This document shows positions 10,106-19,358 of a stretch of 64,000 nt of DNA, in pieces; within the stretch, counting starts at the first letter, position 1, and each line of letters opens with the position of its first letter. Source of the DNA: Methanocalculus taiwanensis (GTDB lineage: Archaea > Halobacteriota > Methanomicrobia > Methanomicrobiales > Methanocorpusculaceae); NCBI RefSeq assembly GCF_024372745.1, contig NZ_VOTZ01000001.1, positions 124,001 through 188,000 on the forward strand. The letters run 5' to 3'. A program made the position numbers and the translations under genes. The notes beneath the pieces are model-generated. The model was not told the DNA's origin and made no database searches. It saw only the letters and a list, made by a program, of their open reading frames with translations.

Positions 10106-11172
10106 CGGTGATACCCCCGCAGCAGCAGGTAGATGAAGATCGGAGCACCCATGAACGCCGTCAGTATGGCAACCGGCAGGACATACGGCGCGACAATCAG
10201 CCGGGCAACAGTATCTGAAGCAAGCAGGAGGACGCCACCCATCACGATCGAGCCGGGGATCAAGTACCGCTGCTCGTCCCCGATGATCCGCCGGACCATA
10301 TGCGGGCAGACAAGCCCGACAAAACCGATCACGCCGAGGAACGAGACGAGGACTGCGGTGACAAGCGCAGCAACGATCATGCCGACATTCCTGAGATGCT
10401 CGACATTCACCCCAAGCCCCTTTGCCGTCTCGTCACCGGCATCCATCGCATTGTAGTTCCAGCGGTTTGCGATGAAGTAGATACACGCAACGATCACAAT
10501 CGCCCCCATCAGGGTGACTTCAGACCAGCCGGCACGCCCGACATCGCCGAATGTCCAGTGGACAACCGCCGCAAGCTGGGCATCATCGCTGAAGTACTGG
10601 AGGAACATCACCCCTGCCGTAAAGAGAGACGAGAGGGCGACACCCGCCAGGATCACGACTTCCGGTGATGAAGCCTTGATCTTTGCGATCGCTATGATCG
10701 CAATGGTTGCAAGCATGCAGAAGACAAAGGCACAGATGGTTGTTATATAGGGATTATTGATGATCACAGCACCCGCAGTCGTCGATGTCATCCTGCCGGT
10801 GCCGAGGAAGATGATAGCAACCGCCGCACCAAACGCACCCGCATTTGAGATCCCAAGCGTGAACGGTGAGGCGAGCGGGTTTCTCAGGATCGACTGCATC
10901 GCAACCCCGGCAACCGCAAGCCCCGCACCGCAGATGATCGCTGCAAGCGCCTGCGGGAGCCGGATATTCCAGATGATCCGATCCCACTTATCAGTCATGT
11001 TCTGACCGATTAAGGTCATGAAGACCTCATAGGGAGGAATCGATACTGCCCCGACAGATATAGAGAGGATCAGCAGGAGGAAGAGGACAGCGATCCCCCC
11101 GATGATCCAGACCACCTTCCGGTGCGTATACTTCAGGTAATCATTTGGAAGTTCTCCATCTGCGAAATGCAC
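10102..11172 (-). CDS. ABC importer permease (FecCD family)
   Basis: Integral membrane subunit of 356 residues with about ten hydrophobic segments and the FecCD hallmarks (RLPQALAAIICGAGLAVAGVAMQ near the N-terminus; GLVCPHMVRRIIG as the ATPase-coupling helix). The only sensible start in frame is a GTG at 11172. It heads the permease-ATPase-fmdE operon. No binding-protein gene adjoins it; the three binding proteins on the same strand at 12516-19159 are the obvious partners. Confidence 0.92.
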   Translation of the reverse strand: MHFADGELPNDYLKYTHRKVVWIIGGIAVLFLLLILSISVGAVSIPPYEVFMTLIGQNMTDKWDRIIWNIRLPQALAAIICGAGLAVAGVAMQSILRNPLASPFTLGISNAGAFGAAVAIIFLGTGRMTSTTAGAVIINNPYITTICAFVFCMLATIAIIAIAKIKASSPEVVILAGVALSSLFTAGVMFLQYFSDDAQLAAVVHWTFGDVGRAGWSEVTLMGAIVIVACIYFIANRWNYNAMDAGDETAKGLGVNVEHLRNVGMIVAALVTAVLVSFLGVIGFVGLVCPHMVRRIIGDEQRYLIPGSIVMGGVLLLASDTVARLIVAPYVLPVAILTAFMGAPIFIYLLLRGYHR

Positions 11173-11497
11173 GTAACTACCAACCCCCCCTCAGTGTCTC
11201 TCTTCTGCCGGAAGTCCTCTGGAATCCGGCAGATTGGATATGGAGTAATTTAATACGATTTTTAAGATCCATTATACTCCCTCACATCTATGTAGGGTAA
11301 CAGACCACATAAGAATATCCTTTTAGAATTTGTTATGAATATCATTCCACACTCCAACACGGAAAGCCAAAGGCACCGGATCACCAGATAGAGTATGCAT
11401 ATGGTCCTGCAGGAATAGTTGAAAACACGTACAACATTTGCAGCTTTGGATGCAGTTATCTCCGGAGAACCCAAGTCACCAGATACAGGAGCATCAG
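11173..11497. other. Divergent intergenic region (permease / radical SAM)
   Basis: About 325 bases between the importer operon (leftward) and the radical SAM gene (rightward). AT-rich stretches near 11245-11280 and 11310-11345 could hold TATA elements. An imperfect inverted repeat, CTGCCGGAAGTCC / GGAATCCGGCAG, lies near 11201-11232 in the leader of the importer operon. The one open frame on the minus strand shows no recognisable protein. Confidence 0.4.
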
Positions 11498-12472
11498 ATG
11501 AAATACAGGCACATCTTTGGCCCGGTATCTTCGCACCGGCTCGGCAGATCGCTTGGGATCGATCTCATCCCCTATAAGACCTGTTCATACAACTGCGTCT
11601 ACTGCGAATGCGGGGAGACCACCAACCAGATAATTGAACGATCCACGTTCATCCCTGAAGACGAGGTGATGAATGAACTCAGGAGCATCCTCTCCACTCA
11701 CCCGGATCTCGACTCGGTCACCTTTGCCGGATCAGGTGAGCCGACCCTCTCGCTCTCGATTGGCAATGTGATAGCAATGGTAAAAGACGAGTTCCCCGGC
11801 TATACGATCAGCGTCCTCACAAACGGAAGCCTTCTCTCACGGCCCGATGTCAGATCGGAACTGCTGGCAGCAGACCGGGTGATCCCAACTCTCACCTCGG
11901 CAAAACAGGAGACATTTGAAGCAATACACCGGCCCCACGCTTCCCTCTCAATCGATGCAATCATCAAAGGGATGGAAGAGTTCAGGCGAGAGTACCGGGG
12001 CGAGATCTGGCTTGAAGTCTTCATCATTCCGGGGATCAATACAACAGATGAAGAGCTCACCCTGCTCCGGGATGCAATCGAAGAGATCAATCCCGATCGC
12101 GTCCAGCTGAACACGCTTGACCGCCCCGCCCCTGAGAGCTGGGTGGAGGCGGCATCAGAAGCCGACCTCAATTCCATCCGGGATCATCTTGGGAAAGAGC
12201 GTGTTGAGATGATCAACCTCTCGCCAGCAGGTACACAATCAGCAGCAGTAATGGGTGAAGAGAAAGAGATGATCTCTGCAATGCTCTCCCGCCGCCCCTC
12301 AACGATTGAGGATATCATCACGCTAACCGGGATGTCCGGCGGCGAGGTGGCAAAGATTCTGCGTGATCTAGAGAAGGAAAACGAGATCAGGTCATACCGG
12401 GGCGCCCGCGGCACCTTTTACAGCAGCACCCTGTCGGATAAAGCCGATCTGATGAGAGAAGAGAACCACTGA
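11498..12472 (+). CDS. Radical SAM protein with C-terminal winged helix
   Basis: Protein of 324 residues. The cysteine motif C29-x3-C33-x2-C36 (CSYNCVYC) binds the SAM-cleaving [4Fe-4S] cluster, followed by GSGEPTLS (glycine-rich SAM-binding strand). The C-terminal 70 residues resemble a winged helix (IEDIITLTGMSGGEVAKILRDLEKENEI). This is the COG0731-like Fe-S oxidoreductase group; the substrate is unknown. The start at 11498 is preceded by AGGAG; the frame extends 20 codons upstream without support. It faces the 3' end of the binding-protein gene at 12516 (convergent). Confidence 0.85.
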   Translation: MKYRHIFGPVSSHRLGRSLGIDLIPYKTCSYNCVYCECGETTNQIIERSTFIPEDEVMNELRSILSTHPDLDSVTFAGSGEPTLSLSIGNVIAMVKDEFPGYTISVLTNGSLLSRPDVRSELLAADRVIPTLTSAKQETFEAIHRPHASLSIDAIIKGMEEFRREYRGEIWLEVFIIPGINTTDEELTLLRDAIEEINPDRVQLNTLDRPAPESWVEAASEADLNSIRDHLGKERVEMINLSPAGTQSAAVMGEEKEMISAMLSRRPSTIEDIITLTGMSGGEVAKILRDLEKENEIRSYRGARGTFYSSTLSDKADLMREENH

Positions 12473-12515
12473 AGACACACCTGCACGAAAAAAGAGGAGA
12501 AAGAGAGATCTTTTC

Positions 12516-13667
12516 TCAAAGGGATACTGGTCGGAATCCGAAGTTGTTAAACTGGCTGTTCAGCTCAGAAAAGACTGGTTTTCCAACGAAGAAGGTCATG
12601 ATCTCCTCACCCTTCTCTACTGGATCGATATCCGCAAACCGATCCGGATAGAGCACTTTGCCAATATAATAGGCATTTGCAAGTACTGTTTCATAGTTAG
12701 TGTTATAGAAGTTATATGGAAGCACTCCATAGACCCGTTTCTCTTTCACGGCAGTGAGACCCTGAAGAGCTGGATCATCTCTCAGCTGGCCGACTGCTCC
12801 TTCATTATCCATCCGGGTTGTACCAGCATCAATGAAGATATAATCAGGATCCCAGTCCACAATCGCCTCTTTCGCCACATCGACATGTGCGGTTCCAAGA
12901 CCGGAGGCGACATTATCCGCATGCACCCAGAGGAATGGCGGATATGCAGGCTCTGTCGAGATGATACCATGTGCCCCGGCAGCGCTCACACCGCCGATAT
13001 AGACACGTTTCTGTTCGGCTGCCGGGATATCGCCAGTCCGGCGCTCAAGGTCTGCCATCGTCGCTTCGATGTACGCGATCACTTCTTCGGCACGGTCGTC
13101 ATGCTGAATCGCTTTGCCCATCACCCGGAGGGCGGTGTACATCTCAGTCTTCTCAGCTTCATTTCTGAGCGAACCGTAGGCAAATGCAACCACAGGAGTG
13201 CCTGTCTTCTCCTGAAGGGTATCTGCCTCGGCTGCACTTGTGCCATATGCAGTCCCGGTTGATCCACCCTTGAAGACGAGATCAGGGCCTATACTGATGA
13301 CCTTTTCGGGATCATCCTTTCCACGGTACTCGCCAAACAGCGGTAACGTCTGCAACCATTCCCGGTGCACCAGGGCATAGGGGCGCCCTTCAATCTCCCT
13401 ACCCTGCTTCTCGATGCTGTCGACACCAACAACCAGATCTTCACCCTGCAGGTACACCAGGTACCGGAGTGTGCCGGAGCCCGAGCAGAGCACGCTCTCT
13501 ACGGGTTGCGGGATCGTCACCGTCCGGGCAAAGCCGTCGGTTACGGTCAACTCTTTTGGCTGAGCCGTTTGAACAGGGGAGGAGCCGGCTTCACCGACAC
13601 ATCCCGCAACGGCAAGGAGTGCGATCAGAAGCACTCCGCAAATAATCAAACGAATGCGATTATTCAT
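12516..13667 (-). CDS. Substrate-binding lipoprotein of BtuCD-type importer, copy 1
   Basis: Binding protein of 383 residues with a lipoprotein signal (LLAVAGC). It has the two-lobed periplasmic-binding-protein pattern of the iron-complex/cobalamin class: an early CSGSGTLRYLVYL segment, ISIGPDLVF, a long linker helix, and VDWDPDYIFID in the second lobe. It is very similar to the copies at 16689 and 18017, notably over VYIGGVSAAGAHGIISTEP and the following FLWVHADNVA. No permease adjoins it, so it presumably feeds the FecCD/FecE pair at 9272-11172. The upstream promoter block is shared with copy 2. Confidence 0.9.
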   Translation of the reverse strand: MNNRIRLIICGVLLIALLAVAGCVGEAGSSPVQTAQPKELTVTDGFARTVTIPQPVESVLCSGSGTLRYLVYLQGEDLVVGVDSIEKQGREIEGRPYALVHREWLQTLPLFGEYRGKDDPEKVISIGPDLVFKGGSTGTAYGTSAAEADTLQEKTGTPVVAFAYGSLRNEAEKTEMYTALRVMGKAIQHDDRAEEVIAYIEATMADLERRTGDIPAAEQKRVYIGGVSAAGAHGIISTEPAYPPFLWVHADNVASGLGTAHVDVAKEAIVDWDPDYIFIDAGTTRMDNEGAVGQLRDDPALQGLTAVKEKRVYGVLPYNFYNTNYETVLANAYYIGKVLYPDRFADIDPVEKGEEIMTFFVGKPVFSELNSQFNNFGFRPVSL

Positions 13668-13701
13668 AATACCACATCATATTTAGATCATATACGAGAT
13701 A

Positions 13702-13720
13702 ACTTAAACATACCTATTTG
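13702..13720 (-). promoter_or_regulatory. Promoter element shared with copy 2
   Basis: The block ACTTAAACATACCTATTTG (plus-strand reading) begins 35 bases from the start codon and recurs with one mismatch at the same distance before the gene at 16689-17834. On the coding strand it reads CAAATAGGT followed by a TATA-like GTTTAAGT, so the outer half may be a BRE or operator. Confidence 0.6.
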
Positions 13721-13838
13721 TTATTTCGTAATTTCTTGTATTACCTAATTTATTATTTTTATTTTTTTGAAACGAACCATAATCAATAACCGCCATCAAA
13801 AGAGATAGATACAGGACGGATTCGCAGGAGAGAGGAGT

Positions 13839-14792
13839 GTGAAAGAAGCAGATCATCACCAAGACGCCATCATCGCAACCAATCTCAGGAAGACCTTCGC
13901 CGATATCGTCGCAGTCGACTCAATCTCGTTTTCGGTCAAAAGAGGAGAGATATTTGGTCTTCTCGGCCCAAACGGTGCAGGTAAGACGACAACCGCCAGG
14001 ATGCTGACCGGAGTGATTTCGCCGGATGGAGGAAACGCTGCGATCTTTGGCTATGACATTGTGCATACACCAATCAGGGCAAAACAGCGGTGCGGAGTGG
14101 TTCCGGAGACCGCAAACGCATATAGCGATCTCTCTGCCTGGCAGAACCTGATGCTGATGGGAGAACTCTATGGTGTTCCGAAACACTATGCTGAAGAGCG
14201 TGCAAAAACACTTCTCGGTGCCCTCGGCCTCCTTGAACGAAAGGATCAGAAGGTGCAGGGCTTCTCAAAAGGGATGAAACAGCGGCTGATCCTTGCAATG
14301 GCTCTCCTCCATGAACCTGATCTCCTCTTCCTCGATGAGCCGACCTCCGGCCTTGATGTCCAGAGCACCCAGCTGATCACAGGCATGCTCAGGGAACTCA
14401 ATGATGGCGGCACCACCATCTTTCTTACCACCCACAATATGGAAGAAGCAAACCGGCTCTGTAACCGGGTCGCCATTATGCGAAAAGGAGAGATTGCTGC
14501 CATCGACTCGCCTGAGCGGCTGAAGATGGCAATCGAGCGGCTGCATACCATCGAAGTCAGTTTCGATCCGGCTGGAACAGATGACAAGCTCGCCTCACTC
14601 CCGGGGATCAAATCAGCCCGGCGGGAAGGGGATAAATGGATGATCACAACAGAAGATGTCGATTCCACCATCCACGCGATCTGTGCATTTGGAGTAGAGC
14701 ACCAGCTGAAGATAGAGGTACTCAGGACACTGGCGCCGACACTTGACGAAGCGTTCCTCAGGGTGACCGAAGGTGGATCTTATGAGCCCTGA
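13839..14792 (+). CDS. ABC exporter ATPase (DrrA-like)
   Basis: ATPase of 317 residues with Walker A GPNGAGKTTT, a Q-loop in VPETANAY, signature FSKGMKQRLILAMALL, Walker B LLFLDEPTSGLD and switch His in TTHNMEE, plus a C-terminal extension of about 90 residues typical of drug/antibiotic-type exporters. It starts with GTG behind GGAGAGAGGAG. The last 11 bases overlap the permease gene that follows. The cargo is unknown. Confidence 0.9.
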   Translation: MKEADHHQDAIIATNLRKTFADIVAVDSISFSVKRGEIFGLLGPNGAGKTTTARMLTGVISPDGGNAAIFGYDIVHTPIRAKQRCGVVPETANAYSDLSAWQNLMLMGELYGVPKHYAEERAKTLLGALGLLERKDQKVQGFSKGMKQRLILAMALLHEPDLLFLDEPTSGLDVQSTQLITGMLRELNDGGTTIFLTTHNMEEANRLCNRVAIMRKGEIAAIDSPERLKMAIERLHTIEVSFDPAGTDDKLASLPGIKSARREGDKWMITTEDVDSTIHAICAFGVEHQLKIEVLRTLAPTLDEAFLRVTEGGSYEP

Positions 14793-15537
14793 ACATATCA
14801 TCGAACAGGCAAAGCGGGCATTTGCGATTGCGAAGAAGGATATCCGGATCTACTATGCAAAAGGGCCGGTTGTGATCTTCGGCCTCTTCATGCCGCTCTT
14901 CCTCTTCCTTGCATTTGCAGCCGGAAACCGGGGATTATCGATGCCCTTCCTGATCTCCGGCCTCCTGGCGATGACCGTCTTCTTCACGGCAACCGCGGTC
15001 TCGCCGGTGATCCAGCCATGGGAGGCACAGGCACGAACCCTTGAGCGGCTGATAGCCTGCCCGATCACGATGAAGACCCTGATCGCAGGCGACATGTTTG
15101 CATCTGTTCTGTTTGGGATCGGAATAGCCATAGTCCCGCTTGGAATCGGGTTGATCCTCGGAATCATCCCGATTCACCCGCTTCTGCTCATAGCCGGGAT
15201 CATCCTCGCCTCGATCTGCTTCTCTTCACTCGGGCTCCTCCTCTCAACACCGGCAACGAATGTTCCATCAAACATCATGATGCTCTCGTCCCTCCTAAAG
15301 TTCCCGCTCATCTTTATCAGCGGCGTCTTCATCCCCGTAGAGCAGCTCCCCTTCGTTGGCCAGGTGCTTGCAGTCTGCTCCCCGCTCACCTACTTCACCG
15401 ATATCGCCCGCTACTGTATCATGGGAACGAATACCTTCCCGCTGCCCGTAAACTTCGCGGCACTGACGGTATTTTCAGTCCTCTTCACCGCACTCGCAGT
15501 CAGGCTGCATGCACGAACCGTAAGCAGGCGAATCTGA
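14782..15537 (+). CDS. ABC-2 type permease
   Basis: Membrane subunit of 251 residues with about six hydrophobic segments and the ABC-2 pattern (central PLIFISGVFIPVEQLP, then SPLTYFTDIARY). The ATG at 14782 has GGTGGAT at a good distance; an in-frame GTG three codons earlier is less likely. With the overlapping upstream ATPase it forms a two-gene exporter. Confidence 0.9.
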   Translation: MSPEHIIEQAKRAFAIAKKDIRIYYAKGPVVIFGLFMPLFLFLAFAAGNRGLSMPFLISGLLAMTVFFTATAVSPVIQPWEAQARTLERLIACPITMKTLIAGDMFASVLFGIGIAIVPLGIGLILGIIPIHPLLLIAGIILASICFSSLGLLLSTPATNVPSNIMMLSSLLKFPLIFISGVFIPVEQLPFVGQVLAVCSPLTYFTDIARYCIMGTNTFPLPVNFAALTVFSVLFTALAVRLHARTVSRRI

Positions 15538-15665
15538 TCCCTCCTGCCAGAATAATAGCGATATCCCAATCAGCGGAATACAGGATGTTCAAACATGAGA
15601 ATGAGATGAATATCTATCAGATAATTTAAGCTCTGAAACGTTTCACATTTCTGAAGGGAAAAATC

Positions 15666-16430
15666 ATGGCTGAACCAGACCAGGTACAACAAAAAGAATC
15701 CCAACGCGTAAATATCCGGAGATGGATCCTCATATTTACATTCCTTCTCATCCCTGTCACGATCTTCTACATCTCCCCGATAGTCATCATGATGGGTGCA
15801 TCTGAAGGGATCGTCAACGGTGCCTTCCTGCTCTATATCATCCTCTTTATACTCTCCCTCTTTGCCGGGCGGATCTGGTGTGGATGGCTCTGCCCGATGG
15901 GTGCATGCCAGGAGCTCGGTTCTCCTCTCATTAAGAAGACGGTAACAGAGGGATGGCCCAACTGGATCAAGTACGGTGTCGCCGTGCTCTGGATTGCAGC
16001 GATCGCCCGGGCGTTCCTCGCAGCAGGCGGAATACAGGGAGTCGATCCCTTCTATGGAACGGTCAACGGCATCTCAATCTCATCTGTACAGGTCCTGATG
16101 ATTGTCGTGATGATCTTTGCTGCGATCTTCATTATCGCATTCTTAACCGGAAAGCGGGGATTCTGCCATATCGTCTGCCCGATTGCAGTCATCATGATTA
16201 TAGGACGAAAGATCCGGAACTTCGCAGGCTGGCCGGCTCTCCAGCTGAGTGCAGATGCAGATCTCTGCACCGACTGCAACACCTGTTCGAAGAAGTGCCC
16301 GATGGGCCTTGACGTACACGGCATGGTCAGGGAAGGGAAGATGGAGAATCCCGAATGCATCCTCTGTGCCACCTGTGCCGATGTCTGCCCTGAGGGAGTG
16401 ATACACCACTCCATACAGGGGAAGAAATAA
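15666..16430 (+). CDS. NapH-like membrane polyferredoxin
   Basis: Membrane iron-sulphur protein of 254 residues. About four to five hydrophobic segments are interleaved with the cysteine motifs WCGWLCPMGACQ and FCHIVCPIAV of the NapH/NosR group. The C-terminus has two ferredoxin motifs, CTDCNTCSKKCP and CILCATCADVCP, each able to hold a [4Fe-4S] cluster. Such proteins pass electrons between the membrane and cytoplasmic or surface partners; the partner here is not evident. The start follows GAAGGG. The gene is flanked by the exporter and by a binding protein of the importer set. Confidence 0.85.
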   Translation: MAEPDQVQQKESQRVNIRRWILIFTFLLIPVTIFYISPIVIMMGASEGIVNGAFLLYIILFILSLFAGRIWCGWLCPMGACQELGSPLIKKTVTEGWPNWIKYGVAVLWIAAIARAFLAAGGIQGVDPFYGTVNGISISSVQVLMIVVMIFAAIFIIAFLTGKRGFCHIVCPIAVIMIIGRKIRNFAGWPALQLSADADLCTDCNTCSKKCPMGLDVHGMVREGKMENPECILCATCADVCPEGVIHHSIQGKK

Positions 16431-16455
16431 CCCCAAAGGGAGGAGGACCTGCATT

Positions 16456-16485
16456 ACAGGCATCCTGCCTGTACGGGCCTTTTTT
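16456..16485 (+). terminator. Stem-loop with T-tract
   Basis: A perfect 7-bp stem ACAGGCA/TGCCTGT with a TCC loop is followed eight bases later by six T residues, 25 bases after the NapH-like gene. It fits a transcription stop for that gene. Confidence 0.6.
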
Positions 16486-16688
16486 GGTGGAATGCTCTCT
16501 CAACACCTGGATGCGTACTCTCTCACGAGAAGATGAGATGTTAGATGAGTATAGTCACAGGAAAATAAAAACTCAATATCCTGTACGGCTGGTGAGAACC
16601 TGGCGCTCCGGCGATCATACTGCATGCAACAGACGGTGGACAGAAGGATCTGATCCTTCCTGCCAGAATACTAGTGAAAAAAAGGAAT

Positions 16689-17834
16689 TCAGATTGGGAT
16701 CTGGGAGAAACCGAGGTTTCCATACTGGCTGTTTAAGAGCTCAAAGGCCGGCGCTCCCAGCAGGAAGGAATAGATCTCATCGGCCTTTTCTGATGGATCG
16801 ATATCCGCAAACCGGTCGGGATAGAGGACTTTGCCGATAAAATACGCATCTGCAAGCACAGTCCCGTGGTTCACATTATAGAAGTTGTACGGGAGGACAC
16901 CATAGACCCTTCCCTCCTTCACAGCAGTGAGCCCTTTTAATGCGGGATCATGCTTCAGCTGCCCGATAGCGCCTTCATCATCCGAGGTCATGGTATTCAC
17001 ATCAATGAAGATGTACTCGGGATCCCAGTCCACAATCGCCTCTTTAGCAACATCGGCATGTGCAGGGCCGAGGCCGGCGGCAACATTATCCGCATGCACC
17101 CAGAGGAATGGCGGGTATGCAGGCTCGGTTGAGATGATGCCATGCGCACCGGCACTGCTCACCCCGCCGATATAGACCCGCTTCTGGTCAGCAGCAGGGA
17201 TATCGCCGGTACGTGATTCAAGATCCGCCATCGTCGCCTCGATATAGGCGATCACCGCTTCGGCACGGGCTTCTTTCCCAAGGACTGCACCCATCAGGCG
17301 GAGGCCATCATACATCTCTCTCTTCTCATCATCATTCCTGAGTGAGCCATAGGGGAATGCAACCACCGGCACTCCGGTCTTCTGCTGGAGCAGATCTGCT
17401 TCCGGGCCGCTTGTCGCGTAGCTTGTGCCTGTCGATCCGGTCTTGAAGACGAGATCGGGTGCAATCGCAATCACCTTCTCGGGATCGTCCTTGCCACGGA
17501 GCTCCCCAAAGAGCGGGAGTGTCATCAGGTGATCACGGTGGATCAAGGCATAGGGTCTCCCTTCAATCTCCCGGTAATTCTTATCCTGGCTGTCCACGCC
17601 GGTGATCCGGTCAACACTCTCCAGGTACACAGCATACCGGACACCGCCCGATCCCGAGCAGAGGATACTCTCAACAGGGGATGGAACAGTAATAGATCTC
17701 CCGAATCCATCGGTGATGGTGATCTCTGATCCCGCTGTTGTCTGATCAGTTCCGGCATCTGTCGTACATCCGGCAACTGCAAGGAGGGAGAGAAGCACCG
17801 CTCCGCAGAGTATAATAAGAATTCGGCTATTCAT
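16689..17834 (-). CDS. Substrate-binding lipoprotein of BtuCD-type importer, copy 2
   Basis: Second paralogue, 381 residues, with lipobox LLAVAGC and the same domain plan as copy 1. Differences cluster in the putative ligand-contacting stretches near GDSQDK and the C-terminal VNTMTSDDEG loop, so the three copies could differ in specificity. Its promoter region matches that of copy 1 in sequence and spacing. Confidence 0.9.
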   Translation of the reverse strand: MNSRILIILCGAVLLSLLAVAGCTTDAGTDQTTAGSEITITDGFGRSITVPSPVESILCSGSGGVRYAVYLESVDRITGVDSQDKNYREIEGRPYALIHRDHLMTLPLFGELRGKDDPEKVIAIAPDLVFKTGSTGTSYATSGPEADLLQQKTGVPVVAFPYGSLRNDDEKREMYDGLRLMGAVLGKEARAEAVIAYIEATMADLESRTGDIPAADQKRVYIGGVSSAGAHGIISTEPAYPPFLWVHADNVAAGLGPAHADVAKEAIVDWDPEYIFIDVNTMTSDDEGAIGQLKHDPALKGLTAVKEGRVYGVLPYNFYNVNHGTVLADAYFIGKVLYPDRFADIDPSEKADEIYSFLLGAPAFELLNSQYGNLGFSQIPI

Positions 17835-17868
17835 AGCACCACATCGTATGAGGATACGAGATGCGCTT

Positions 17869-17887
17869 ACTTAAACACACCTATTTG
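17869..17887 (-). promoter_or_regulatory. Promoter element shared with copy 1
   Basis: ACTTAAACACACCTATTTG (plus-strand reading), 35 bases from the start codon and one mismatch away from the element at 13702-13720. The flanking TACGAGAT and the CACAT close to the start codon are also shared. Confidence 0.6.
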
Positions 17888-18016
17888 GTCGTGAATAGAA
17901 CAAAAATAATCAAATTGTGTGATGTTTTAACAATTCGGGCGAAGAAAGAAGACCCGGGGGTCATGATGAAGATGCGGGATATAATCCCCCGTTGTGGAGA
18001 AGAGAGAGGGTATGGT

Positions 18017-19159
18017 TTAAAGCTGGATCTGCGAGAAACCAAGCCCGTTATACTGGCTGTTTAATTGTGAGAATACCGGCTCCCCGACGAGGAATGAGTA
18101 GATCTCATCAGCTTTCTCAGCAGGATCAACATCTGCAAACCGCTCTGGATACAGGACTGATCCGATGAAGTACGCATCCGCAAGCACGGTTCCGTAATTT
18201 GTCGTGTACGAGTTGAACGGCAGTACGCCATAGACGTTCCCGTTCCGGACAGCAGAAAGCCCTTTTAATGCCGGATCGTTCTTCAGCTGATCAAGGGCAT
18301 TTCCCTCTCCAAGATGCATTGAGGAGAGATCAATGAAGAGATACTCCGGATCCCAGTCCACAAGGGCTTCTTTGGCAACATCAGCATGATCAGATCCAAG
18401 TCCGGAAGCCACATTCTCCGCATGCACCCAGGCAAACGGCCCGTATGCAGGCTCGGTCGAGATGATGCCGTGGGCTCCCTTGTTCCCGATACCGCCGACA
18501 TAGACCCTTTTGCGTTCAGATACCGGGATATCCCGTGTCCGATCCTCCAGATCGCAAATCTCCTTCTCAATAAAGGCAATCACCGCTTCGGCCCGTTCTT
18601 CCCGGCCGATCACGCTGCCCATCAGGCGGAGTGAGTCGTACATCACGAGCTTGTCGGCGTCTGTCCTGACCGATCCATACTCAAACCCGATCACCGGCAC
18701 ACCCGTCCTCTGCTGAAGCGCCTCTGTTTCAGCCGTCCCGGCAGCTATTCCGGAAGAGGTTGTCTTGAAGACGAGATCAGGACCGATTGCAACGATCTTC
18801 TCGGGATCGTCATTTCCACGCACTTCCCCAAAAAGCGGCAGTGATTCAAACAAATCCGCATGCACAATCGAATATGGCCTGCCGCGGACATCATCCTGCA
18901 CCTTATCGGCAGAATCCACACCGGCGGCGAGATCCTCTGCCTGAAGGTAGACGAGGTACCTGAGGCAGCCTGAACCTGAACAGAGGACAGACCCGACATC
19001 AGACGGAACAGAAACATCACGCCCGTACTGGTCGGTAACTATCACAGAATCCTCAGGGGTTGCATCCGCAACGCATCCGGATGCTGCGCATATGAGCAGG
19101 AGTATCAGGATCAGTCCTGGCATCCAGGCACAACTAAAGTAAATTTTCTTAATATCCAT
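18017..19159 (-). CDS. Substrate-binding lipoprotein of BtuCD-type importer, copy 3
   Basis: Third paralogue, 380 residues from the ATG chosen here, with lipobox CAASGC. It shows the same segments as the other copies (CSGSGCLRYLVYL, IAIGPDLVF, AHGIISTEP, VDWDPEYLFID). The start is uncertain: an ACTTAAAC element like the TATA of copies 1 and 2 lies only about 10 bases upstream, which would favour the inner ATG at 19123 (MPGLILILLL). It is divergent from the kinase at 19359. Confidence 0.87.
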   Translation of the reverse strand: MDIKKIYFSCAWMPGLILILLLICAASGCVADATPEDSVIVTDQYGRDVSVPSDVGSVLCSGSGCLRYLVYLQAEDLAAGVDSADKVQDDVRGRPYSIVHADLFESLPLFGEVRGNDDPEKIVAIGPDLVFKTTSSGIAAGTAETEALQQRTGVPVIGFEYGSVRTDADKLVMYDSLRLMGSVIGREERAEAVIAFIEKEICDLEDRTRDIPVSERKRVYVGGIGNKGAHGIISTEPAYGPFAWVHAENVASGLGSDHADVAKEALVDWDPEYLFIDLSSMHLGEGNALDQLKNDPALKGLSAVRNGNVYGVLPFNSYTTNYGTVLADAYFIGSVLYPERFADVDPAEKADEIYSFLVGEPVFSQLNSQYNGLGFSQIQL

Positions 19160-19358
19160 TATTATGTACTTAAACCCCGGTATACTTGAAGATATCGCCA
19201 ATGAAACGTTCAATCATAAAAAGAGGAGATTTAATAACATTAATTATCCTACATACAAGCTATTTTCCATCAGCAACAGTTTACATCAGAACAGGAGAAC
19301 CAACAAAGTTATAAACAGACACACTACAAACACTGTTTTATCAGAAATACGGAGTATC

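Noticed and set aside
12782-13262. Frames opposite or shifted within the binding-protein genes
   Set aside because: Shadow frames; similar ones recur in all three paralogues because the parent sequence is conserved.
16484-16840. Plus-strand frame after the NapH-like gene
   Set aside because: It begins in a terminator stem-loop region and runs antisense into binding-protein copy 2; no ribosome site or recognisable protein.
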